From positions 816,001 to 880,000 of the forward strand of contig NZ_CP013021.1 of the NCBI RefSeq assembly GCF_001420915.1: a DNA stretch of 64,000 nt. Direction: 5' to 3'. This document shows, in pieces, positions 24,087 through 33,676 of this stretch (position 1 is the stretch's first letter; each line of letters opens with the position of its first letter). The position numbers were made by a program, and so were the translations under genes. This stretch comes from Agarivorans gilvus. GTDB lineage: Bacteria > Pseudomonadota > Gammaproteobacteria > Enterobacterales > Celerinatantimonadaceae. A model generated the notes under the pieces. It ran no database searches and was not told the origin of the DNA. It saw nothing but the letters and a program-made list of their open reading frames with translations.

Positions 24087-25276
24087 TTATACGTCTAGTA
24101 ATAGACGCGTTGGATCTTCTAGCAACTCTTTAATGGTTACCAAAAAGCCCACTGACTCCTTTCCGTCGACCAAGCGGTGATCGTAGGACAATGCTAAGTA
24201 CATCATTGGTAGAATTTCTACTTGACCATTTACCGCCATAGGACGGTCTTGGATCTTATGCATACCTAAAATCGCACTTTGCGGAGGATTAATAATAGGT
24301 GTAGACATTAGAGAACCAAACACACCGCCGTTAGTAATGGTAAAGTTCCCCCGGTGAGTTCTTCAACCGTTAACTTACCGTCACGACCTTTAATCGCTAG
24401 CTCACGAATACCTTTTTCGATGTCGGCAACACTGAGTAAATCACAGTCACGAAGCACTGGAGTAACTAGACCTCGTGGCGTTGATACCGCGATGCTTACA
24501 TCGAAGTAGTTATGATAAACAATGTCGTCGCCATCAATTGAAGCATTTACCTCTGGGTAACGTTTTAATGCTTCCACCACCGCTTTTACATAAAAAGACA
24601 TAAAACCAAGACGAATATCATGACGTTTTTCAAATACATCTTGATATTGCTTACGCAGGCTCATGATGGGTTTCATGTTCACTTCATTAAAGGTAGTTAA
24701 CATGGCTGTGGTATTTTTAGCTTCTAATAAACGCTCTGCTACCCGCTTACGTAAACGCGTCATAGCTACGCGTTTTTCACTGCGAGAAGACAATGGCGCT
24801 TGTGGCGCGGCCTCGGCAGCTTTAGTCGCTTGCGCTTCTGCTGGTTTAGCTAGATAGGCTTCTATGTCTTCTTTGGTAATTCGTCCACCTTGACCAGTGC
24901 CTTTCACCTTAGCGATGTCTACCCCTTTCTCGGCAACAAGGCGACGAACAGAAGGTGATAACTCATCATTGACGGCCTTATCGCTAGGAGCTTCACTTGG
25001 CTCTTCAGCTTTTGAGCTGACTTCTTCACCAGCTACCGCACCGGCTTTCATTTTACCAATGACTTGTTGGCCAAGTACGGTCGCGCCTTCGGCTTCAATT
25101 ATCTCCTCAAGCACACCCGATTCCATCGCGGGTACTTCAAGAACAACTTTATCCGTTTCAATATCAACAATAACTTCATCTCGTTCTACCGAATCGCCCG
25201 GCTGCTTATGCCACGTAGCAATCGTTGCATCGGCTACTGATTCGGGTAGGTCAGGCACTTTAATTTCAATGCTCAT
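24087..25276 (-). CDS. sucB: Dihydrolipoamide succinyltransferase E2 of 2-oxoglutarate dehydrogenase (one-base frame break)
   Basis: Core of the 2-oxoglutarate dehydrogenase complex. Order of domains: lipoyl domain at 1-75 with the lipoylated Lys in ETDKVVLE, E3-binding domain near 100-140 (LSPSVRRLVAEKG), then the catalytic domain ending with SYDHRLVDGKES, the active-site HxxxDG motif. The frame breaks at a run of five C (24348-24352 on the plus strand). One more G in the sense strand restores ELTGGNFTITNGGVFGS, the conserved sequence. Both halves are otherwise intact, so this is most likely a sequencing error in an important gene. It lies 22 bases after sucA. Confidence 0.93.
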
Positions 25277-25297
25277 TAAGGCTTCCTTTATTCTTTA

Positions 25298-28099
25298 TTA
25301 TTCAACAGTCAACGCGTCAGTAACGAGGGCGCGTTGTTGTTTTAAGTGAAGAGACATATACCCTACTGCTGGAGATGCCGAAGCCGGACGACCAGCGTAA
25401 CGTAACTCTGCCCCTGCAGGGATAACAGATTTAAAGTGATGCTGGCTACTATACCACGCACCTTGGTTTAATGGCTCTTCTTGACACCAAACAAACCGTT
25501 CAACATGTTGATATTGTTCCAGAATTTGTTTTACTTCTTGATCTGGGAACGGATATAGCTGTTCGATTCGAATCAAAGCAACATCATTTTGCTCAGATTT
25601 ACGGCGTTGCTCTAATAAGTCGTAATAAACCTTACCAGAACACATCACCACCTGACGAACTTGGCTAGGGTCAAGCTCATCCACCTCTCCAATAGCATTC
25701 TGGAACTGCCCCTCGGCGAGCTCTTCCAAACTAGACACCGCAAGGGGATGACGTAACAATGATTTAGGTGACATAACCACCAAAGGACGACGCATCGGAC
25801 GAACCTGTTGGCGACGCAGCATGTGATAGACTTGAGCCGGTGTTGAAGGCACACATACTTGCATGTTGTGCTCAGCACATAATTGCAAATAACGCTCTAA
25901 ACGCGCTGACGAGTGCTCAGGCCCCTGCCCCTCATAACCATGAGGCAGCAACATAACTAAGCCACACATCCGCCCCCACTTCTGCTCACCAGAAGATAAA
26001 AACTGGTCGATAACCACCTGCGCACCATTGGCAAAGTCACCAAACTGAGCTTCCCAGATAACCAGGGTCGAAGGCTCTGCAGTACTGTAACCATATTCAA
26101 AGGCCAATACCGCTTCTTCCGATAACACCGAGTCAAACAAGGCTAAATGGCCCTGCCCCTCAGATAGATTTTTCAAAGGCACATAAGTGGAAGCATCATT
26201 TTGATTATGCAGTACCGCATGGCGGTGGAAGAAAGTACCACGGCCAGAGTCTTGCCCTGTGAGACGAATATTGTTTTTAGCGTCGAGTAAGCTAGCATAA
26301 GCGAGATTTTCGGCAAAACCCCAGTCAACCAGCTTTTCACCTCTAGCCATTAGTACTCGATCATCAATGATTTTTTTAACCCGAGGATGTAACTTATGAT
26401 TTTCAGGCAAACGAGTAATTTTTTCACCTAATTCTCTCACCACATCAATGGGTAAAGACGAGTCGTAGGCCATATCCCATTCATGACCAAGATAAGGTCG
26501 CCAATCAACACTATGTTGTGTCATTGGACGCCACTCTTCCACTACGCAATCACCGTTATCGAGTTGATCGCGGTATTCATTAACCAAAGCAGTCGCATCA
26601 GCGCTATCTAATTGACCACGAGCCGCCAACATATCTGCGTATACCTTACGCGGTGTTGGGTGTTTCTTGATTTTTTGGTACATCAAAGGCTGGGTTGCAT
26701 TCGGCTCATCGGCTTCGTTATGGCCATGACGGCGGTAACATACCAAGTCAATCACCACATCACGCTTAAAGGTATTGCGAAAATCCAGTGCCATCTGACT
26801 AACAAAAGCCACAGCTTCAGGGTCATCACCATTTACATGGAAAATCGGTGCCTGAACCATTTTAGCAATATCTGTACAGTATTGAGTTGAACGGGTATCT
26901 CGGGGGTTTGAAGTAGTAAAGCCCACTTGGTTATTCACCACAATACGTACGGTACCGCCTACCTTAAAACCACGCGCCTGAGACATATTGAAGGTTTCTT
27001 GAACCACACCTTGCCCCGCGATAGCCGAATCGCCGTGAATAGTAATAGGTAAACAATTCTCACCGTCGCGTCTATCTTGTCGAGCACGAACCGAACCCAT
27101 TACCACCGGATTAACAATCTCTAAGTGTGAAGGGTTAAAAGCCAAAGACATATGCACATTGCCACCGGGGGTAGCAAAGTCGGAGCTGAAACCTTGGTGG
27201 TATTTAACATCACCGGTTCCCCATGTCTCATCATGTTTACCGGCAAACTCATCAAATAACTCAGAAGGATTTTTACCGAGCACATTTACCAGCACATTCA
27301 AGCGACCCCGGTGGGCCATGCCAATAACAACTTCTTTAGTCCCTTGGGTTCCGGCAGAGCGCACAATCTCTTTTAGCATCACCAGTAAGCTATCGCCGCC
27401 TTCTAGAGAAAAACGCTTTGCTCCTGGAAACTTAGCGCCTAGATATTTCTCTAAACCTTCGGCAGCCGTTAAACTTTTAAGAAACCGTAGTTGATCTTCT
27501 TTAGTGAACTCACCTTGGCCTTCCACTGCTTCTAAGCGGCTTTGGATCCAGCGCTTTTCTTCAGTATCAGTAATGTGCATGTACTCTGCACCGATAGAAC
27601 CACAATAGGTCTTTAATAAAGAACGGTGTAAGTCTTTTAAGGCCATGGTTTCTTTACCTATGGCATAAGAACCCACGTTAAAGGTTTCTTCAAAGTCTGC
27701 ACTATCTAAAGAGTGAAACTCGGGGGAAAGATCTGGCACCCGCTCTTGTTGCCACAAGCCTAGAGGATCGAGTTGCGCATGCTGATGGCCACGAAAGCGA
27801 TAAGCGTTAATCAACTGCAATACTTTAACTTGTTTAGCCCCGTGTTGAGGATCTTCAACCGGAGAACTAAATCGAGACGTGTCTTTCGCTAAACGGCGAA
27901 AGTAATCTCGAATTGGAGCGTGGGGGGTGTCTTCAGGGTGACCATCAACAGCTGGAAGTTCGGCAAAAACATCCTGCCATTGTTCGGATACAGAAGATGG
28001 ATCTTCTAAAAATGCCTCGTAGAGGTCTTCCACATAGGTTGAATTAGCACCAGCTAAATGCGAGGACTCTAGCCAGGCTTTCATTACGCCATTTTGCAT
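25298..28099 (-). CDS. sucA: 2-oxoglutarate dehydrogenase E1 component
   Basis: A 933-residue thiamine-diphosphate enzyme that decarboxylates 2-oxoglutarate and passes succinyl to SucB. Landmarks are MKAWLESSHLAGAN at the N-terminus, IGMAHRGRLNVLVNVLGK near residue 258, HGDSAIAGQGVVQETFNMS near residue 355 and RRHGHNEADEP near residue 460. Length and gene order (sdhB, sucA, sucB, sucC, sucD) match E. coli. The ATG at 28099 gives the same N-terminus as the E. coli enzyme. Confidence 0.97.
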   Translation of the reverse strand: MQNGVMKAWLESSHLAGANSTYVEDLYEAFLEDPSSVSEQWQDVFAELPAVDGHPEDTPHAPIRDYFRRLAKDTSRFSSPVEDPQHGAKQVKVLQLINAYRFRGHQHAQLDPLGLWQQERVPDLSPEFHSLDSADFEETFNVGSYAIGKETMALKDLHRSLLKTYCGSIGAEYMHITDTEEKRWIQSRLEAVEGQGEFTKEDQLRFLKSLTAAEGLEKYLGAKFPGAKRFSLEGGDSLLVMLKEIVRSAGTQGTKEVVIGMAHRGRLNVLVNVLGKNPSELFDEFAGKHDETWGTGDVKYHQGFSSDFATPGGNVHMSLAFNPSHLEIVNPVVMGSVRARQDRRDGENCLPITIHGDSAIAGQGVVQETFNMSQARGFKVGGTVRIVVNNQVGFTTSNPRDTRSTQYCTDIAKMVQAPIFHVNGDDPEAVAFVSQMALDFRNTFKRDVVIDLVCYRRHGHNEADEPNATQPLMYQKIKKHPTPRKVYADMLAARGQLDSADATALVNEYRDQLDNGDCVVEEWRPMTQHSVDWRPYLGHEWDMAYDSSLPIDVVRELGEKITRLPENHKLHPRVKKIIDDRVLMARGEKLVDWGFAENLAYASLLDAKNNIRLTGQDSGRGTFFHRHAVLHNQNDASTYVPLKNLSEGQGHLALFDSVLSEEAVLAFEYGYSTAEPSTLVIWEAQFGDFANGAQVVIDQFLSSGEQKWGRMCGLVMLLPHGYEGQGPEHSSARLERYLQLCAEHNMQVCVPSTPAQVYHMLRRQQVRPMRRPLVVMSPKSLLRHPLAVSSLEELAEGQFQNAIGEVDELDPSQVRQVVMCSGKVYYDLLEQRRKSEQNDVALIRIEQLYPFPDQEVKQILEQYQHVERFVWCQEEPLNQGAWYSSQHHFKSVIPAGAELRYAGRPASASPAVGYMSLHLKQQRALVTDALTVE

Positions 28100-28151
28100 T
28101 TAAACGCTATCCCTTTATTTTCTACGTCACTGTATGACTTTATAGGGTTTT

Positions 28152-28195
28152 ATAAAAAAATAGCCATCCTACCGAGGTAAAATGGCTATTTAGAT
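28152..28195 (-). terminator. Terminator or attenuator between sdhB and sucA
   Basis: On the minus strand AAATAGCCAT and ATGGCTATTT form a 10-bp stem with a 13-base loop, followed by TTTTTTA. It would limit read-through from sdhCDAB into sucABCD. Confidence 0.75.
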
Positions 28196-28225
28196 CCAGC
28201 TAATTTTAAAAAATTAACTTTTTAG

Positions 28226-28939
28226 CTAAACAGCCCGTTTTATCAGCATCGACTTAATATGGCCGATAGCTTTGGTCGGGTTTAATCCTTTAGGACAAAC
28301 ACTCACACAATTCATAATGCCATGGCAGCGGAATACACTGAATGCATCGTCTAATTCTGAAAGTCGTTCATCAGTTGCGGTATCACGACTGTCCGCCAGC
28401 CAGCGATAAGCAGCAAGCAAGCCCGCTGGTCCGACAAATTTGTCAGGGTTCCACCAGAAAGAAGGACACGAAGTTGAACAACATGCACATAGAATACACT
28501 CGTACATGCCATCTAGTTTTTCGCGCTCTTCAGGGCTTTGCAAGTTTTCACGAGCGGGCGGCATCTGCCCATCATTAATTAAATAAGGCTTAATTCGTGC
28601 GTAGTTATCGTAAAACTGTCCCATATCTACCACTAAATCACGAATGACCGGCAAACCAGGCAGCGGACGAATTACAATATCACCTTTACCTAATAAATCG
28701 GATAAAGGAGTAATACAGGCTAAGCCATTTTTACCATTCATATTAATGCCGTCTGAACCACAAACCCCTTCCCGACATGAGCGGCGAAAAGCGATACTAG
28801 GGTCTTGTTCTTTAAGCAAAATCAGCGCATCAAGTACCATCATATCAGAGCCTTCTGGGACCTCAAGCTGATATGACTTCATGCTTGGTTTGCTATCTGT
28901 ATCAGGATTATAGCGGTATAGAGAAAAAGTAACGTTCAT
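28226..28939 (-). CDS. sdhB: Succinate dehydrogenase iron-sulfur subunit
   Basis: Carries electrons from SdhA flavin to the membrane quinone site. All three cluster motifs are present: CREGVCGSDG with the later GLAC (2Fe-2S), CILCACCSTSCPSFWW (4Fe-4S region) and CHGIMNCVSVCPKG (3Fe-4S). The 237-residue length is normal. The gene follows sdhA by ten bases and has a GGAGG-type site upstream of ATG 28939. Confidence 0.97.
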   Translation of the reverse strand: MNVTFSLYRYNPDTDSKPSMKSYQLEVPEGSDMMVLDALILLKEQDPSIAFRRSCREGVCGSDGINMNGKNGLACITPLSDLLGKGDIVIRPLPGLPVIRDLVVDMGQFYDNYARIKPYLINDGQMPPARENLQSPEEREKLDGMYECILCACCSTSCPSFWWNPDKFVGPAGLLAAYRWLADSRDTATDERLSELDDAFSVFRCHGIMNCVSVCPKGLNPTKAIGHIKSMLIKRAV

Positions 28940-28949
28940 AGCCGCCTCC

Positions 28950-30719
28950 TTAATATGTACGAACTTTCGGTTCGAAAGCTTCGCGTAGGTTTGGTGACAT
29001 ATTCACTTCACGACGTCCCATAGTTTCTGTTTCTGGGTCAAACAGTGAATGGCATAGCCAATTGGCATCATCGCGATCTGGATAATCAAAGCGACTGTGA
29101 GCTCCACGGCTTTCAGTGCGGAAGTTAGCCGCATGAGCAGTAGCAATGGCTGTGGCCATCAAGTTGTCTAACTCTAAGCATTCTACTCGCTGAGTATTAA
29201 AGTCTTTTGATTTATCATCTAAACGCGCATTAGCAAGGCGTTTGCGAATTTCTTGAAGCTCTTGCAGCCCTTGAGCCATGGCATCCCCTTCGCGGAATAC
29301 CGAGAAGTTGAGTTGCATACATTGCTGTAGGTCTTTGCGAATTTGTACTGGGTCTTCACCATCAGGAGTCGAGTTTTCCCAACGGTTATAACGTGCCATC
29401 GCAGCTTCTAACTCAGCTTCACTTGCATCGGCCATGTTAATATCACGGCTTAAATATTCACCAAGGAATTTACCTGCAGCTCGGCCAAATACCACCAAAT
29501 CTAACAACGAGTTACCGCCTAAGCGGTTAGCCCCGTGCACCGATACACAGGCAATTTCGCCAACCGCAAATAAACCATTTACGATTTCGTCTTCGCCTTT
29601 GTCATTTTGTTTAATGGCCTGACCATTTACGTTACAAGGGATACCGCCCATCTGGTAGTGACAGGTTGGAATCACTGGAATAGGCTCTTTCACTGGGTCG
29701 ACATGAGCAAAGGTTCGAGATAACTCACAAATACCAGGCAAACGGCTCTCTAGCACCTCTTCACCTAAATGGTCTAACTTAAGCTTAATGTGAGTGCCCC
29801 AAGGGCCATCGCAACCACGACCTTCGCGGATTTCGGTCATCATAGAGCGGGCAACCACGTCTCGTCCGGCCAAATCTTTAGCGTTTGGCGCGTAACGCTC
29901 CATGAAGCGTTCACCATCTTTATTAAGTAGATAACCACCTTCACCACGACAACCTTCGGTCACTAAGACCCCGGCACCGGCAATACCAGTTGGATGAAAT
30001 TGCCACATTTCCATATCTTGAATCGGCACGCCAGCACGTAATGCCATGCCTACGCCATCACCAGTATTAATGTGCGCATTAGTGGTAGAAGCAAAAATTC
30101 GCCCTGCACCACCAGTAGCCAATACCGTAGCCTTAGCCTTAAAGTAGACTACTTCGCCGCTATCGATATCCATAGCGGTACAGCCCACCACATCACCATC
30201 GGCATTTTTCACCAAATCTAAGGCATACCATTCAGAAAAGATGGTGGTTTTTTTCTTCACATTTTGTTGGTAAAGCGTATGCAATAAAGCATGTCCAGTT
30301 CGGTCAGCAGCAGCTGCTGTGCGGGCGGCTTGTTCACCGCCAAACTCTTTAGACTGACCACCAAAAGGCCGTTGGTAAATAGAACCATTATCGAAACGAG
30401 AAAATGGCAAGCCCATTTTTTCTAGTTCAATCACCACTTGAGGACCGACGTTACACATATATTCAATGGCGTCTTGGTCACCAATGTAATCTGAACCTTT
30501 AACGGTATCGTACATGTGCCACTGCCAGTTATCTTTATGTGAATTACCTAAAGCAACAGTGATCCCGCCTTGCGCCGAAACGGTATGAGAACGGGTAGGA
30601 AATACTTTTGATATAAGAGCGCAAGATTTGCCCTCTTCTGAAATTTGTAAGGCAGCACGCATACCTGCACCGCCAGCGCCGATTACTACGGCATCGAATT
30701 CTCGAATAGAAATGGCCAC
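28950..30719 (-). CDS. sdhA: Succinate dehydrogenase flavoprotein subunit
   Basis: Oxidises succinate to fumarate using covalent FAD. The FAD-binding motif FDAVVIGAGGAGMRAAL is at residues 8-24, and FPTRSHTVSAQGG near residue 40 contains the histidine that binds FAD covalently. HPTGIAGAGVLVTEG and RLGGNSLLDLVVFGR are also conserved. The GTG at 30719 is the likely start because it gives the family N-terminus; the frame stays open further upstream into sdhD, but that part does not resemble SdhA. GGGGG of the sdhD end serves as ribosome binding site. Product is 589 residues. Confidence 0.96.
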   Translation of the reverse strand: MAISIREFDAVVIGAGGAGMRAALQISEEGKSCALISKVFPTRSHTVSAQGGITVALGNSHKDNWQWHMYDTVKGSDYIGDQDAIEYMCNVGPQVVIELEKMGLPFSRFDNGSIYQRPFGGQSKEFGGEQAARTAAAADRTGHALLHTLYQQNVKKKTTIFSEWYALDLVKNADGDVVGCTAMDIDSGEVVYFKAKATVLATGGAGRIFASTTNAHINTGDGVGMALRAGVPIQDMEMWQFHPTGIAGAGVLVTEGCRGEGGYLLNKDGERFMERYAPNAKDLAGRDVVARSMMTEIREGRGCDGPWGTHIKLKLDHLGEEVLESRLPGICELSRTFAHVDPVKEPIPVIPTCHYQMGGIPCNVNGQAIKQNDKGEDEIVNGLFAVGEIACVSVHGANRLGGNSLLDLVVFGRAAGKFLGEYLSRDINMADASEAELEAAMARYNRWENSTPDGEDPVQIRKDLQQCMQLNFSVFREGDAMAQGLQELQEIRKRLANARLDDKSKDFNTQRVECLELDNLMATAIATAHAANFRTESRGAHSRFDYPDRDDANWLCHSLFDPETETMGRREVNMSPNLREAFEPKVRTY

Positions 30720-30724
30720 TCGAC

Positions 30725-31066
30725 TTACCCCCAAATGATGAACAGACCAGTCGCTACATAAACTAGCGCCAGTACTGTTAAAGAAAACTGTAAACCAATA
30801 CGCAATGCGGTGCATTTAACGTAATCGGTCAATACTTGCCATAGACCAATCCATGCGTGTATTAACATCGATAGCAAAGCAAGTAAGGTAAAGACTTTGG
30901 TTGGAAGCCAAGCAAAAAAGCCACTCCAAGATTGGTAATCAACATCGTTAAAAATGAAGAAACCCAACAGGTAAATGGTATATAGGGTTAAGATAATAGC
31001 GGTCGCACGTATCAGTAAAAAATCATGTACGCCACTACGGCCGAAAGTTGCAGCATTAGTTACCAT
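30725..31066 (-). CDS. sdhD: Succinate dehydrogenase membrane anchor subunit D
   Basis: A 113-residue protein with three membrane segments (about 17-38, 56-77 and 89-112). It contains the HAWIGLWQVLTDYVK motif with the heme-ligand histidine. Together with SdhC it anchors SdhAB and forms the ubiquinone site. It overlaps the end of sdhC by seven bases, implying translational coupling. Confidence 0.94.
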   Translation of the reverse strand: MVTNAATFGRSGVHDFLLIRATAIILTLYTIYLLGFFIFNDVDYQSWSGFFAWLPTKVFTLLALLSMLIHAWIGLWQVLTDYVKCTALRIGLQFSLTVLALVYVATGLFIIWG

Positions 31067-31437
31067 ACGATTACTCCCATTAATACCGCTAGAACAGCAG
31101 TGATAACGAACGAGATTTTAGCGCTAGATGCGCCACTATCTAGCTCCTCCCAATAGCCTAAATCCATTATCAAGTGACGTATTCCACCAACAATGTGATA
31201 CATCAACGCGCTTAAGCTAGCCCAAATAATCAACTTCACGAGGAAGTTGTCTAAAATGGACTGAACATTTGCAAAGCCTTCTGCTGACTGAAGGGATTCA
31301 GCAAGTAGGCCAAGTAGAATAGCTAACGCGAAAAAGGTAATCACACCGGAAACACGGTGCAAGATAGATGCGATTGCAGTGATGGGAAATCGGATGGTTT
31401 GTAGGTCGAGGTTTACTGGTCTTTGTTTTGTTTTCAC
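31060..31437 (-). CDS. sdhC: Succinate dehydrogenase cytochrome b556 subunit C
   Basis: A 125-residue, three-helix membrane protein. The N-terminus RPVNLDLQTIRFPITAIASI with the SILHRVSG motif is the family signature, and YHIVGGIRHLIMDLG near residue 80 holds the heme-ligand histidine. The start is GTG 31437; no ATG is available before the conserved part. It is the first gene of the sdhCDAB-sucABCD operon, divergent from gltA. Confidence 0.95.
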   Translation of the reverse strand: MKTKQRPVNLDLQTIRFPITAIASILHRVSGVITFFALAILLGLLAESLQSAEGFANVQSILDNFLVKLIIWASLSALMYHIVGGIRHLIMDLGYWEELDSGASSAKISFVITAVLAVLMGVIVW

Positions 31438-31707
31438 GATTCTCTGCCCACTCAGTTCCTTGAGTTTTTATTATGGTGTTTAAGTCAGGCCCTGGACAGA
31501 GTAAAGCGTTGCGATAATGTTAATTTTGTGAACTTAAGGCTTAAAATTAGACTAAAGTATAAAAACTAACGTTTATATTGCGCAAAAAATGCTCGGTCTA
31601 GCGCCATACTTCAGACAAAGTATAACGCTCGACTTATGCAAATACAATTAACAATTCCTTCATTTAGCTAATTTAACGCAACGAAACGGCCATCTTGATC
31701 CTAAATT
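31438..31707. other. Divergent regulatory region between sdhC and gltA
   Basis: It is AT-rich and contains TGTTAATTTTGTGAAC at about 31518, which resembles an ArcA-type GTTAAT site or half a CRP site. Both are weak matches. No ORF is seen. Confidence 0.4.
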
Positions 31708-31736
31708 TTAACAAAATGGCTATAAGTCACTATAAT
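31708..31736 (+). promoter_or_regulatory. gltA promoter
   Basis: TTAACA (31708-31713) and a perfect TATAAT (31731-31736) are separated by 17 bp, giving a start near 31743 and a leader of about 100 bases. A second possible -35, TTGACA at 31754, has no good -10. Confidence 0.65.
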
Positions 31737-31840
31737 TCACAACGAGCGCTAATTGACATTTAACCTTGTTCTAGGTCAGAATGTGCTGCACTTTGTATCC
31801 AAAGAACAATACCAATTAGAATAAGCAAGGGAGACGTGCT

Positions 31841-33112
31841 ATGGCTGAAAATAAAGCCACCCTCAAGCTGCCAGGACAAGACGCATACGATATGCCGATT
31901 ATCTCTGGAACAGCTGGACATGACGTAATTGATGTTCGAACTCTTGGAAAAAAAGGTTATTTCACTTTTGATCCTGGCTTCTTAGCCACCGCTTCGTGCG
32001 AATCGAAGATCACTTATATTGACGGCGAACAAGGGATCTTGTTGCACCGTGGGTACTCAATTGAGGACCTAGCAAAACATGCTGACTATCTTGAAGTTTG
32101 TTATATCTTATTATTCGGCGAAAGACCGAACGTAGAGCAATACGCCAAGTTTAAAACCACAGTCACTCGCCACACTATGGTGCATGAGCAACTGATTCAC
32201 TTTTTCCAAGGTTTCCGCCGAGATTCCCACCCAATGGCCATTATGGTGGGTGTAGTAGGAGCGCTATCAGCCTTCTATCACGACTCGATGGATATCACCA
32301 ACGAACGTCATCGCGAAATTGCGGCCTACCGACTCATTTCAAAAATGCCAACATTGGCGGCAATGAGTTACAAATATTCAGCAGGCCAACCCTTTGTTTA
32401 TCCGCGCAACGATTTAAGCTACGCGGCAAACTTCCTCAATATGATGTTCTCTGTTCCAACTGAAGAGTACAAAATTAGCGCCGTTGTTGAGCGCGCTATG
32501 GATCGCATCTTTACTCTTCATGCAGACCATGAACAAAATGCTTCAACATCAACCGTGCGTTTAGCTGGTTCATCTGGCGCTAACCCCTTTGCCTGTATTG
32601 CCGCTGGTATTGCTTGCCTATGGGGACCTGCTCATGGTGGCGCTAATGAAGCCTGTTTGAATATGTTGGAAGAGATCGGCTCGGTTGATCGTATTCCAGA
32701 GTTTATCGCTCGTGCTAAAGATAAGAATGACCCATTCCGCTTAATGGGCTTTGGCCATCGTGTGTATAAAAACTACGATCCTCGCGCCACTGTAATGCGT
32801 GAAAGCTGCCACGAAGTGTTGAACGAATTAAACATTGACGATCCCCTACTCGATGTTGCAATGGAGTTAGAACGTATTGCACTTTCTGACCCTTACTTCA
32901 AAGAGAAGAAATTATTCCCCAATGTGGACTTCTACTCAGGCATCGTGCTTAAAGCCATTGGTATTCCAGTAAGTATGTTTACGGTTATCTTTGCTCTGTC
33001 ACGTACTGTTGGTTGGATTGCCCATTGGAAGGAAATGATGGAAGAACCGACCCAACGTATCGGTCGTCCTCGTCAGCTTTATACCGGCGAACCTCAACGT
33101 CCGTTTAAGTAA
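31841..33112 (+). CDS. gltA: Citrate synthase (type II)
   Basis: Condenses acetyl-CoA and oxaloacetate, the entry step of the TCA cycle. The 423-residue protein has the three catalytic residues in place: His in LWGPAHGGANEA near residue 265, His in GFGHRVYKNYDPRA near residue 306 and Asp in FPNVDFYSGIVL near residue 363. The length and N-terminal domain fit the NADH-regulated hexameric enzyme of gammaproteobacteria. AGGGAGA lies before ATG 31841. It is divergent from the sdh-suc operon, as in E. coli. Confidence 0.97.
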   Translation: MAENKATLKLPGQDAYDMPIISGTAGHDVIDVRTLGKKGYFTFDPGFLATASCESKITYIDGEQGILLHRGYSIEDLAKHADYLEVCYILLFGERPNVEQYAKFKTTVTRHTMVHEQLIHFFQGFRRDSHPMAIMVGVVGALSAFYHDSMDITNERHREIAAYRLISKMPTLAAMSYKYSAGQPFVYPRNDLSYAANFLNMMFSVPTEEYKISAVVERAMDRIFTLHADHEQNASTSTVRLAGSSGANPFACIAAGIACLWGPAHGGANEACLNMLEEIGSVDRIPEFIARAKDKNDPFRLMGFGHRVYKNYDPRATVMRESCHEVLNELNIDDPLLDVAMELERIALSDPYFKEKKLFPNVDFYSGIVLKAIGIPVSMFTVIFALSRTVGWIAHWKEMMEEPTQRIGRPRQLYTGEPQRPFK

Positions 33113-33128
33113 ACTGAGCAATATCTAA

Positions 33129-33158
33129 AAAAACCGAAGCAGAGCTTCGGTTTTTTTA
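33129..33158. terminator. gltA terminator
   Basis: AAACCGAAGC-AGA-GCTTCGG followed by TTTTTTT. The A-run on the other side may let it also serve the convergent DUF2947 gene. Confidence 0.9.
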
Positions 33159-33179
33159 TATCAAACTCACTATGAATAA

Positions 33180-33653
33180 CTAGGGTTTAGTCCCATAACG
33201 GTAAGTCCCGTTAGCCATAAACTGGGCCACTTCATTGCGTTTTTTGGCGATCAATAAGGCGCCATCATCCATAAACAAGAAATTTTTCCAACAACGTTTG
33301 AATACCGCCCAAGTGGTTTCGATGATACTTTGTTGGTCGTTGCAATAATACACCACGGTATTATCTTGCCAGTTTAAATGTGTTAATAGTTCTTCGGGCA
33401 TATCAGCTTGTTCGCTATCCCACACTTCTTCCCAGTTACCTTGAGCGCTCCATGTTTCGATGCTAAACGGCCAATCCCCTTTACGAAAAAAATCTGGGTG
33501 ATCGACCTGCTTGCTAATCTGCTCCTTCCATAACAAGGTAGCGCGCGCCTCAGTCATTGGCTTAATCGCTTGCGCATCTGATTCACTAATGGGTAAATCA
33601 CTGCGTTTAAATATCCAAGCTTTCTTATGTTCGCTTAAAGGAAGGTAATTCAT
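33180..33653 (-). CDS. DUF2947 family protein
   Basis: A 157-residue cytoplasmic protein matching the DUF2947 pattern of Vibrio and relatives: MNYLPLSEHKKAWIF at the start, IKPMTEARATLLWKEQISK near residue 30, DNTVVYYCNDQQSIIETTW near residue 97 and WKNFLFMDDGALLIAKKR near residue 121. The function of the family is unknown. It lies downstream of kdsB on the same strand, 24 bases away, and may be co-transcribed with it. Confidence 0.85.
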   Translation of the reverse strand: MNYLPLSEHKKAWIFKRSDLPISESDAQAIKPMTEARATLLWKEQISKQVDHPDFFRKGDWPFSIETWSAQGNWEEVWDSEQADMPEELLTHLNWQDNTVVYYCNDQQSIIETTWAVFKRCWKNFLFMDDGALLIAKKRNEVAQFMANGTYRYGTKP

Positions 33654-33676
33654 TTCATCTCTATCATAACTAAGGG

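Noticed and set aside
24087..25276. sucB as a true pseudogene
   Set aside because: Both halves are intact and one G restores a fully conserved sequence; the same error type recurs in other essential genes of the window.
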